Shown: piece after piece, positions 1 through 10,137 of the stretch
How the letters are laid out: each line of letters starts with the position of its first letter
Position numbering within the stretch: position 1 is the stretch's first letter
Translations under genes and position numbers: made by a program
The notes under the pieces: generated by a model
Database searches by the model: none
What the model saw: the letters and a program-made list of their open reading frames with translations, nothing else
What the model was told of the DNA's origin: nothing
NCBI GenBank assembly: GCA_964247055.1
Contig: OZ176054.1
Coordinates: 9,114,001-9,178,000 of the forward strand
DNA from: Paragordius varius
Taxonomy: Eukaryota > Nematomorpha
Direction: 5' to 3'
DNA length: 64,000 nt

Positions 1-1
1 T

Positions 2-382
2 CAAACATTCATTAGAGAAGAAATGGACACAATAACAACGGAATACGAAAAGGTGCTAAAAACTACGACGAAAAAAGACAAATTTTGTCCAGATAATAAT
101 GATAATAGTATTAATATTAAACGAGAAAAATATATGGCATTAGACAAGGATAAAACACAATACCGTACACCAAATGCAATAAATAAAAATAGTGCTCGTG
201 ACGGAGAGAATAAAGCTGAAACCAATCCGACAAATGATAAATTTTCTGAGATAATACCCTCTCGCATTATTTATGATACGGTTAAACTTTTTCAAAGTGC
301 GGACCAAAACCACAATACCAAAAATCATACGAAAACCACAAAACAACCTAGCAAGGTAAATAATTATGATAATTTTATGTAA
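2..382 (+). CDS. Possible 3' end of an unidentified gene, open at the window edge
   Basis: The frame is open from the first bases of the window to a TAA at 380-382. It has an internal Met at 23. The translation is polar and rich in Lys, Asn, Thr and Asp, with a less simple patch (IPSRIIYDTVKLFQSADQ) near its end. That composition differs from random AT-rich sequence here, which gives Phe/Ile/Tyr-rich ORFs, so a real exon is plausible. A GT donor-like site at 356-357 (AAG|gtaaat) could splice it to something downstream, but I could not establish a partner exon. No family is recognised. It may be only a chance ORF. Confidence 0.35.
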   Translation, partial: QTFIREEMDTITTEYEKVLKTTTKKDKFCPDNNDNSINIKREKYMALDKDKTQYRTPNAINKNSARDGENKAETNPTNDKFSEIIPSRIIYDTVKLFQSADQNHNTKNHTKTTKQPSKVNNYDNFM

Positions 383-573
383 AATTTGTTTATACGTCTG
401 GCTGAAAATCAAATTCGATCAATATTTTTTAGTTATTCTAGTCAATTGTTCGAGAACGATAATATAATAGGTTAAGGTAATTTAATATTTGTACTTACAA
501 AATCACATTTAAATATATTAGCTATAGGTAAAAAACGAAGAAAAAATAGTTAATATTATATTACTCAAACAAT

Positions 574-777
574 ATGCAGAGACCGATTGAAAAAACTAAA
601 ATTGGCAATCCACAATTTCTAAAAACAAGCACTAATACCTCCAACACAAGCAATGAGAGACATGAAATCTCATCAAAAAATTCCTTAAAAAATTCACGAC
701 CACCCCGCCAAACCCACAGTTTAAGGGAATTAATACAGCAATTTGATGAAAAATCAAGTAAAATTTTACATAAATAA
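574..777 (+). CDS. Possible small exon or ORF, unidentified
   Basis: A 67-codon ORF beginning ATG at 574 with a Ser/Thr/Asn/Lys-rich translation and a more structured end (SLRELIQQFDEKSSKILHK). The frame stays open upstream to an AG at about 549, so it could be the last exon of the gene seen at 2-382 or a separate short gene. No domain is recognised. The amino-acid composition looks coding-like, but there is no homology support. Confidence 0.3.
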   Translation: MQRPIEKTKIGNPQFLKTSTNTSNTSNERHEISSKNSLKNSRPPRQTHSLRELIQQFDEKSSKILHK

Positions 778-782
778 TGATA

Positions 783-2762
783 ATTATCAATATCATAATG
801 TTACAATATATTTTGACACAAATTGTTAAAAGGAAATTATTTTAGAAAATGACCTTACGTTTTGACCGTATCATCCAATATCACAACATTGTGGCCAATT
901 TTTTTGAATGCAATACATACTTTTAATGAAATCCTATATACACTGTGCATAAAATCGGTGGAAGTCATCAATAAATATGATAAAAAAATTTTTATAATAT
1001 ATTATTTTATTAGGATATATATATATAATTTTGTAACAAAAATTGGAAGCCACCCCCGCCCCTAGTTTATTGTAAATTTTATTTCAATATTAAAGTTATT
1101 ACTATTATTTTAGTCGGAAACGAAAGTGTAGCCGATTCTGTACCCAATTTCGCAAACTGCGATGACAAGAAAAATAGTCACATTTCTATGCAGCAAAAAT
1201 TTCAACCTAAAAAATTTCCAAGGAATTAGCGATGGTAAATTTCTAACTCCGCAATATCTTGAATGAAAAAATGCAAATCCCCCTTTTAACCTGCAAAAAT
1301 CTGAAAAAAAGAGAAAACTGATATAAATTTCACCAATTAACCAAAGGGTACCGCAGTAAATAAGGAATTAACTGATTATGCCATTTTATTATAAACTAAC
1401 AATACAGTCACACCAATGATTTATATTAGACATTTATTATAATTATAAACAAAGAATAAATAAATATTAAATTATATGCATATTTTTATATTAATATCAC
1501 TAGACAACAATTTTTTCTGCCATTCGAGTTTTTTGCAATTTCTGATATTTAGTCTCATTTTGACAGTAAATCTGAAATAAAAATTATAACTCGTTGGAAG
1601 AATTTTGTATAATTTGATTTTTTCGATTATGCGCCCTCTTTATCAAAATTTTACTACAAAATGTTTTTCTTTGAAAACATACAAGTAATGCCCATTTGTA
1701 ATATATCATTCGAAAGAGTAATAAAAACTCTATAAAATGCATACTAATATGTATTACATTGACAGTTAATATTGGACACAGAGAGCGACAAACGCGCGAA
1801 GCGAGAGTATTTTTTTTATTATTGTTTTTTTAAAAATAATGGATTAAAATAGCTCAAACTTTGTCTAGATGGTGATGAATGTTCAAAAAAGATAACACAA
1901 GAAGTTTTATTGATTAAAACATTTTTTCATTGCTTTTATGACACTCAAAACAGCCATTTTTAAAATTTTTTGTTTTTTAAAAAATTACCATCTCATCAAT
2001 ATTAATTTATTTTCTTTACAAGGCTGATAATTTCGAAATTTTAAAGATAAAAACAAAGTTTAAGGTATTTTTGATCTTTTATAGCTATTATGTAATAAAT
2101 TTACAGTTATAACTATGGATTTTAGTATCCATTAGGTAAAATATTTATGATAATAATAATTTTTATTAAAAAAGCAAACCAACAGCTTTTTAAAACATTT
2201 TTTTTAAATTAAATACTAATATAACCCTAATAATTATATTGAAATAATTCATAGGATTCTTAAATTAGTTTGTCTGTGAAAATTCTTGACTTATTTAAGG
2301 ATTGAAAATTTCGACCATTAAAATCCAAATAACTTTTACATCCAATTGATTTAAATGACTTACTACCATTTAAAAGATGCAGTTTTTTGCGCTCTTTCGA
2401 ATGATATAAAATACATGGCTTCATATCTAAAACTTTTAATTTTCGAAATTTCGAGTTTAATGTTAAATCGGGGCCAAAAATTATCGATAAACTCTAATAG
2501 AAAAAATTCTTGCATGCTAGACCAATTTTCTTTTCAGATATACTAATTATGTACTTTAACAAAATAAATTTAAAATTTACAAGAATGGCAGTTAAAAAAG
2601 TTAAAATTTGTTGTCTAGTGTATAAATCAAATGTTTGTATTTGAGTTGCATTTCTCTAATTTCTGCTTATTTTCGTTAACTTTACGGTAATGCGAAATAA
2701 GGAGCTTATAAAATATTAGACAAAGAAAAAAATAATAAAATAGAAGTTATATATATGTCCAG
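783..2762. other. Intergenic AT-rich DNA, nothing recognised
   Basis: About 2 kb with only short ORFs whose Ile/Phe/Tyr/Lys-rich translations look like noise. I found no convincing exon, tRNA, inverted repeat or satellite here. A small patch near 1780-1805 is richer in CG dinucleotides but has no recognisable function. Confidence 0.5.
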
Positions 2763-5700
2763 TTACACATCACCCAAATCTGTTTTTGCCTTTTTTCCAT
2801 CCTCCTTAATAATATCTAAGACAAGATAGGCTGACCCATAGGAATAGGTAATGCCATGGCCCCCATGTCCATAGTTATGAATCAATTTTGGCCTTTTTTC
2901 TGGGTTATTAAGCGTAAAATTCTCATCCAATTCTATGCGAGGTGTTGAATTGTTAATTGTAGCTTGACGGTAAGGTCTAAGTCCGGCCCATTCTTTCAGT
3001 ATTGTGGAGCGCTAGTAGTGATAAGATTATAAAAGAGTTATCGATATATCGATAGATAGAAGCATGGAAAAAAGTGAAATGTGCGGTCGAAAAAACAAAT
3101 AAAGTTGAAAATATTAGAATATATATGTAAAAAATTCAATAATCTAAATTGCAATTTAATCATGTAAAATATTTAGCATTGTTTTCTGGAATAGTATTAA
3201 TAAAATTGAATTAGGGACCACTCCAAAAATTCATACATAAATTAATTACAAAGCTGCTTTTAGGTTATATCAATGTATAATAAAATAAATTGACAATAAT
3301 AATAAAATGTAAAAAAAACTCGATTAATATTTCGTGAGCACATAAATGATAAATATATATATGGACTTGTGGTGACAACATTATATTGAATTAAAAAAGT
3401 TATTGTATTAACTTGAATTCCTGGGATTATTGCAGAACATCTTTCCATAATACCCTTTGAAACGTCTCTATCGATATTCGTATCATGATTTCCTATCTCG
3501 CGACTGCCCCCCAAAACCACGGTATTTGCGCTAAAAAACACATGAGGTCCAAAATAAAGTTAGGGAACAATAACATTATGCAAAATCATAATTTACGTAT
3601 GTTAAAAATTTGATTACCCACAAATATATTAAGCCCAAAATATGATAAAATAGACAAAAGCAAAGAGATATAAATATAGAACGATAAATGAATGTATAAG
3701 AGAAAACAGATCGTCTCAAAACTCGCTGGATAAATAAAGTTAAATATGATATGGCAAAACTAAATAGGAAAACACATGCCTATAGAAGGCTAGTTTACGG
3801 TATATGACGGCTCAAAAGATAATAAATATCATATACATATAGTGTAAATGATATCATAAAAAAAATTAAAATAAAAAAATCGACCCTTTTACTAAAAAAA
3901 TTGGCCAAATCTCTCGATACATATAATTATCTTTATTAGCAGCTATTGAATCATAAATGAAATTTTGTTGTTATTCAAATGTTTTCTTCATTTATTACTA
4001 TTATCAAATGAATATTGTGAAGGGCTCATACGAAGTTACAAAAATTGTAAATGCTTTAATTAATCTATATATTTATAAAAATGGAAAATGCTGGCTTTGT
4101 GATCTGTTTCCGGTAAACTATTCAAACTCAAATATCGAAAAAATATAATCATTAATGAATCCTCCGACAATAGATTCGCCCTTTTTTGAAATAGGCCCCC
4201 AGTTCGGGCCCATCCCGTGTGATAAACGGGTTTTTTTCAAAACAGAAACCCACAAAAATCATTTGAGACAATTTCCGGAGAACCTGTTGGACCATTTAAT
4301 TTCAAATATGATTTTTTATTTATTTTCGATTGCGCCTAACATAGTCGGCTCACTTTTTTAATTTAGGCCCTCTTTTTACCCGCTCCCCCTGTAAAATGCC
4401 ATTTTTTTCAAAGAGTCCAGAAAAATAATTTTATAAATCTATTTTTCGCCCAATGTATAAGACCGTAAAAATTCAATAAGGATTCTAGATATTCCCTGTT
4501 AAAAGGCAAAAATTTTAGTCAAGCGTTTCTTTGATGATAGCTGCTGAGTAAGGAGCTACCCGCGAAAAACTGATCGGTCATATCGAAATAGCGTGCTTTT
4601 GGGGCTAAATTTCAGAAAATCTATCAGGCCATATGAGTTCAATAGCTGCTTCAAGTATTACCCGTAAGAAGTCAAAAAATTTAGTCGAGCGGATTTTTTG
4701 AATTAGCTGTTAAATAGACCCTTTACCCCCTAAAAAATGCGCTATCATTGAACTATTATTTAGTTTTGAAGCCATTCTTCCATAAACTATTAGGAATGAA
4801 CGATGATTCCAGGTACAAAGGCAAAATTTTTTATCTAGCTATATTTTTATATTGGCCTCTGGGTAGGGGGCTACCCGCCTACAACTGCGCCATCATATCG
4901 ATACAGCATGCCTTTGGAGCCAAATTTTAGAATATCAGACTATGTGAATTCTTTTAAAACTTCGTGCCGCATAACAAAATTGCTTACAAAATCAAAAATG
5001 CCTCCTCCCCACCGCTAGTTTATGATAAAAAATTATGTAAAAAGGTGATTAAGAGAAAACGAAAGAATTACGTTGGTATGATATAAGTGTTAAAATCAGT
5101 GGTTTCTCCATCAGTTACATACCAGAATTGTTTTATCCACGGTGCAGATATCTATTCAAATAATAACATAACATATTAAACAAAAATTACGATATAGGTC
5201 TGAATTATCATATGTATTAAAAAATCAGAGATATAAAAATAATTATAATAATAAATATCAATTAAAAAACCCGTGTGACAGAGTAACGATTTGGTAAAAA
5301 TCAATGATATCTTTAATTTATGATATATTATTTGCACTTCAAGAGTGTCTTTGACATTTCAAGGGTCCTGATCACTTCAAATTGGTCCTTTGACTTTTTT
5401 GTTTTGTTTTTAGCTTTTATCAAACAAATCGTGTCCCATTCATCTATTTTATCTTAACCTATTTTCTATTATTAACCATAAATTTTAAATTAATATCAAC
5501 TTTTAATCATTAAGAAACCTTAATGTATTATATTTCCTATTTTTCATTGAAATTATAAATTCATAATTTTGTAAAACAGTAAATTTAAAACAGATTATAA
5601 AAAATTTATTTTGGAATGAATAAATATATAATAAAGAAAATCAAGTTAAAGATAAAAAAATAAAAATATACATGTAAATATTATGGATAAATCAAAATTT

Positions 5701-6750
5701 AATAATTTTATAGACCAACTTGAAGTGCTCAAAAACCAATTTGAAATGTTTAAGGACCAACTACAAAGGACACTCTTGAAAAGCAAATTATATATAAAAA
5801 TTATATACACTAGCAATAATTGGACGATGCGCATATATGTTTACGTTAAACAAATTTGTGTATACATATAAAACAAATCAATTTAATTCGTTAATTTTGT
5901 TTTACAGCGATTTGACTTTATCTATGTTTTATGATTAGACCTATATATATGGATTAAGAGTTGTTACAGTTTTTTATTGAAATGATGTACAAAAACCTAA
6001 TAATATAATAAAGTATTAACCCGTATAATTTGCCCTTTAACGGGTACCATCTCATCTTTATCTAATTTATAAACGGTAAAATATACTGGAAGAAAACTTG
6101 AATCCGTTTATACCGCAACAGTTAATAATGTAATCAAATGTTAGTATATTTGGAATCTAAATATAAAAATATTGTACATCATCCAAAGTTTCAATATTTT
6201 TTTGAATAAACGTAAAATTTTCTTTCGCTTTAAATGTGTTGAGCAAATATGGCAAATATTTATAACATTCGACACAAAGCGTGGTAAATGTACAACCATA
6301 CCTTATATTATACTTTATCTTACATTTTATGCGTTTGCAATTTTTTTAAACAATTATCTGAGAGCTTAGTATAATTTATCACTATTTGATTGTACCAAAT
6401 ATTCTAAAAATATATTTTCAAATAACTTCTATGATGTGCTTATTATCAGAAAATTGGTAGCCAGATAATAGGGATATACCCATATTATCAGCGTCATGAT
6501 CCTTAAACAATTGTAAATATTTTGTAAATGATAATTCAAATAATTTCCTACTTATACATGAAATATACCTTCCTAACTTACATGATTCTAAAGGAGGACG
6601 TAGTAAACCGGCAGCTCCATTACTTGTTGTTTTTTTATTGATCGATTCAGATATTAATGTAACTTTTACATCAGTAATCTTTTCAAAAAGAGTTTGAACG
6701 CATGTTAACCCCACAATACCAGCACCGATCACACATATTTTCATGCGCAC
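2763..6750 (-). CDS. DDO: D-aspartate/D-amino-acid oxidase (FAD flavoprotein)
   Basis: Oxidative deamination of D-amino acids, acidic ones if it is DDO rather than DAO; the family is usually peroxisomal. Exons: 6750-6427, 6403-6324, 6301-6178, 6156-6087, 6061-6021, 5996-5968, 3530-3413, 3011-2763; phases are consistent. The first five introns are 21-25 nt. The N-terminus has the FAD Rossmann motif GAGIVGLT and an AAGLLRP segment; the middle reads FDYIINCCG and PVKGQII; the C-terminus has GLRPYRQ (substrate Arg) and HNYGHGGHGIT. The seen exons total 344 codons plus stop, near the family's ~340. Compared with vertebrate DDO, about 10-12 residues around the YIYP active-site segment are missing between exon 5968 and exon 3530, so a micro-exon probably lies in that 2.4 kb intron, which also holds a MITE (5324-5795). 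A second start Met is at 6744. DDO versus DAO is not decided. Confidence 0.88.
4385..5020. repeat. Diverged tandem duplication of a ~300-bp unit
   Basis: The stretch from about 4500 to 4650 and the stretch from about 4808 to 4950 share the same order of blocks: a CCC...AAAGGCAAAA...TTTTA run, then GGRGCTACCCGC, then CATATCGA, then TTTGGRGCYAAATTT, and a GTGARTTC-like end. The second copy begins near 4745 (ATGCGCTATC...) paralleling 4396 (ATGCCATTTT...). The copies are clearly diverged. The repeat lies inside the large oxidase intron and has no coding potential that I trust. Confidence 0.5.
5324..5795. mobile_element. TATACCATTT-family MITE, copy A (diverged)
   Basis: Left end ATTTGCACTTCAAGAGTGTC at 5330, matched in inverse at the right end (GACACTCTTGAAAAGCAAAT, 5770-5789). 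Between the ends are one to three degenerate 21-bp units per side (CTTCAA...TTGGTCC on the left, GGACCAA...TTGAA on the right) and an AT-rich core. The core contains the same segments as copies B-D, in opposite orientation. The copy lies in an intron of the oxidase gene and is the most diverged of the four; its terminal TATACC has decayed. Confidence 0.7.
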
Positions 6751-6779
6751 GTTAAGTCTGCTGACGATATTTTAACCCT

Positions 6780-7010
6780 TCGGTACAACACATTCATTTC
6801 AGTCCTCAGGTTCAAATTGTGTTTAGAAACCCCAGGCCTGTTTAAAACCAAATATTTCTATATATAACAAATTAAAACCATTGCAAATGTTGCACTTCTA
6901 AAACGTTAATTTACCGAAATATAAAAAAGTTATATTTATTATGGATAAACCTCAAAGTAAAAATTTAGTCAAAATAACACGCGTGCATTAGCTAAATATA
7001 AAAATAATAT
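6780..7010. repeat. Interspersed repeat with CCCCAGGCCTG core, partial copy
   Basis: The segment from ACACATTCATTTCAGTCC through ACCCCAGGCCTGTTTAAAA and on to AAATTTAGTCAA...GTGCATT closely parallels 59195-59440 and 54640-54890. It is a one-ended fragment of the family described at 59180-59730. It sits just upstream of the oxidase start codon (6750), so it may overlap that promoter. Confidence 0.6.
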
Positions 7011-7049
7011 ATGCCAAATTCGGGGTTAAATAGATTGAGTTTCGGTATG

Positions 7050-8140
7050 ACCACTAGGAAGTATTGAAGGCTTCCTGTGTGTTATAATATTTTTGATATT
7101 TTCATTTAGTTCTTTAGCCACCAACTTTACCATCCCATTACTTTTATAATGTAGAAATTAACCCTAATTTGTTTAATACCCAAATTCGTTAGAATGAGGA
7201 TTGTATAATTGTACCGTCCTTGGAAGAAACCCAAATTTCAAATTTGTGTAATACCTTTACAGTCTTCTTTTAACAAACCTTCTGACCACTTCGATGCGCT
7301 GTTATAAGTAGTCGCCTATAATAAATATCAGCCAGACGAGCGATATCAATGTGTACACGCTCCCTTATCAGCATTATTTCCTTTAAGTGGGTTTACATAA
7401 ATTTGCTTGTTTTTGACACGACCTACATTGACTATACTTTCTTACCAAGTAATTGTGGCCAAAAACAGGTAATCCTGGCAATTGCTTTCATCGTTTTTAC
7501 ATTATTATGACCGCTGTGCTAGTATTTACCAAACTCGCCTGCAGACATTCCGAAATCGATTCGATAAACTTAATAACTCGTATTGATACCCAATTCTCTC
7601 CGGTTCGTACCAGCCAAATCAATATCCTCCAATTTTGATTTGACTTAAATGAACGTTACAGTTTTAGAAACCTTAAATGTCTAGCTACCTTGTACCATAT
7701 CAACTATGTCAACATTATTTTCCCCGGGATACCACGAAAACGGCTCGAAATTTCGGACCCGCCTGATAACAATATAAGACCATATTCATTCATTTCATTT
7801 CGCATTTCTAAATTCTTTCGAATTTCTGTTTGATCAACCTATGGTAGGTGGTCACTCAAAATCTCATTTTTACCATAAATGAAGTTATGCAACTTTAATG
7901 CAAATAATAGCCTTTAATTCTCTTTCGATCGTAGATTAATTCAGTTCTGCGGTACTACACTTTCTGAAACCATAGGCAATCGGTTTCCTTTCACCTTTTA
8001 CCGCATGACTTAATATACACCCAAACCCGATGTCTGAGGCAGCGGTTTCAATTACTAACTTTCTATCGGGATTGTATGGTGTAAACACTTGCCATTGCTC
8101 TGTCGTAATCGATTAACCTTATTACCATTGCAATAATTAG
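7050..8140 (-). pseudogene. Degenerate Ty3/gypsy-type retrotransposon pol (RNase H and integrase)
   Basis: The reverse strand, in shifting frames, reads first like a retroelement RNase H (YNPDRKLVIETAASDIGFG, then RKPIAYGFRKCSTAELN, then an EREFKAI-like block at about 8090-7870). It continues like an integrase zinc-binding region (GHNN.KTMKAIARI, WPQL, CRSCQKQ) followed by ERVHIDIARL, the start of a DDE core (about 7510-7300). Several stops and frameshifts interrupt it, so it is dead. The order RNase H then integrase fits Ty3/gypsy. No LTRs were found. Local G+C is higher than around it, consistent with a foreign insertion. Confidence 0.72.
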
Positions 8141-8144
8141 TATT

Positions 8145-8970
8145 ATCATTATTGTTATTAAGATCGGCCCTAGCATCCTCATGTGCTTGTACAAGGTCAA
8201 CTATTGTTTCTAGTGGCACGGGTTCCGCATGTTGATTTCGGCATCGGGGTACTTTGAATATTTATCCATTTTAAGTTGAGGTTGCGTTTAGCCAATAACG
8301 AATGTTCCCTGATACCTCAATATATTCCTTATTGGCCTCCTCGGCTGCTATCTTACCCCGATCTAAGAATTGCGTTAAGGTTTCAGCATTACGTATCATT
8401 TCCATATACTATCTATTATTTAATCCAACAAACTGGTGGCCAATTCCGAACGAACATGACAACGCCAACTGCCAATCTCATTAAAAAATATAATGATTAA
8501 GTCTGAGGAATAAATCGACTACATGATAAATTTTATGGGAACCAAGATTTCAGTAACCAACCAAGCACTCAAACGTGGCTCACTTATGGTGATCTGTTGG
8601 TTCGTAAAATCAATCAAATATTATAACTCCGAAAAATATAGGATGCAACGTGGGACAAGATGGGGCAACGGGCTTAAAAATTTTCAGTCCAAAAAATCTA
8701 AATTCCAAAGTTGATTTGCATTTTCGAACTTGTGCTATAAACTTTTACCAAATTCTTAGGGCGGGTTAAGATAGCAGCCGAAAAAGCTAAGTTAACGTGA
8801 AATACGTATCAGGGATGCATTCGTTATTGGCTTAGGGCAACCTCGTTTGAAATTTATATACATTTTTGAGGCACCCCAATGCCGAAATCAACGGGCAACG
8901 CGTGTCACTTTAAACAATAGTGGACCTTGCAGCACACGAGGCTGCTAGGTCCGGTCTTAATAATTTATAT
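8145..8970. repeat. Large inverted repeat (foldback), arms ~235 bp
   Basis: The left arm (about 8145-8380) and right arm (about 8740-8970) are reverse complements with mismatches. Examples are CGGCTGCTATCTTA at 8341-8354 against TAAGATAGCAGCCG at 8767-8780, ACGAATGTTCCCTGATA against TATCAGGGATGCATTCGT, and the outer CCTAGCA/TGCTAGG blocks. The spacer is about 360 bp. It abuts the dead gypsy pol and may be a rearranged part of that element or an independent foldback transposon. Confidence 0.68.
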
Positions 8971-9261
8971 TAAATTCATAACGATATTCGAATCATACAT
9001 CCAAAAATATAAAAATAAAAGTTATCCGTGACAGGATTAGCTTCATACTTGTTAACAAGGATTAATTACAACTTTGCAATTTGTATAAATCCTACTAACA
9101 ATATATAATATCAAGAATTGTTTTAATCATAGACATTTACAATGTTACAGTATGCACATTTATTCTCTCTGATTCACATTATTGTTGGTCATTTCGTAAT
9201 ACAGTAATGTGTGTTATAATAACTTTGTTCATAATGAAATAAACATAAAAATATTGTGAGA

Positions 9262-9906
9262 TATACCATTTGCACTTCAAGAGTGTCCTTGAACAGTTCA
9301 AGTTGGTCCTTGAACACTTCAAGTTGGTCTTTTAAATTATAAATTTTGATTTAACCATAATTTTGCATTTATTTTTTTATTTTATTATTTATTAACCTAA
9401 TTTTCTTTATTTATTATAGATTTATTCATTTAAAAATAATTTTTTTTTGAAAAACCACTTTTTTTGTTTCAAACTATATTTTTTCAATTGAACAAAATTA
9501 TTAATTTAAAAGGTTTTTAAATTTTAGTTAATAACTCAGAAAACTTATATATTTTTTCATTTCGTGTTAAAATCTTATAATTATCCAAAATCATTTTAAG
9601 AAAATAATAAAGATATACGGTTTCTTAAAGATTAAAAGTTGATATCGATTTTATATTTATGTTAAATAATAGAAAATAGGTTAAAAACAATAAAATAGAT
9701 GAATTATTTACGATTTGATTGATAAAAGTTAAAAACAAAACAAAAAAGTCAAAGGACCAACTTGAATTGTTCTAGGACCAACTTGAACTGTTCAAGGGCC
9801 AACTTGAATTGTTCAACGACCAACTTGAATTGTTCAACGACCAACTTGAATTGTTCAAGGTCCAACTAGAACTGTTCAAGGACACTCTTAAAGTGCAAAT
9901 GGTATA
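9262..9906. mobile_element. TATACCATTT-family MITE, copy B
   Basis: 645 bp with inverted ends TATACCATTTGCACTTCAAG (9262) and its complement ending GGTATA at 9906. The left side has about two 21-bp units (TTCAAGTTGGTCCTTGAACA), and the right side has six or seven units of the inverse. The core is AT-rich and nearly identical in stretches to copy C. There is no ORF of its own, so it is non-autonomous. It lies just downstream of the TBC1D22 stop. Confidence 0.85.
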
Positions 9907-10137
9907 GGAAATTGTTTAATTTTGGGATGTTGTTTTTTTCATACGCTACTGTGTTGCAAGGTGACTAGCTATAATGTAAATGGGCCAACATAAATGTCGA
10001 TACTGTAAAATTTGTTTATTGTTGTATAGTAAATATATTAAAATTTATTATTATTATATCATTGTGATGGGTTATAATATTTTATTGCATAGACTCGCAT
10101 TTTAAGTGATCAAAAATGTTATCAGAAAAAGGATCTT

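Noticed and set aside
862-1065. 67-codon plus-strand ORF
   Set aside because: Ile/Tyr/Phe-rich translation of AT-rich DNA, no family and no splice context.
9262-9906. CRISPR-like array in the 21-bp repeats
   Set aside because: Units are contiguous with no unique spacers, and the genome is eukaryotic.
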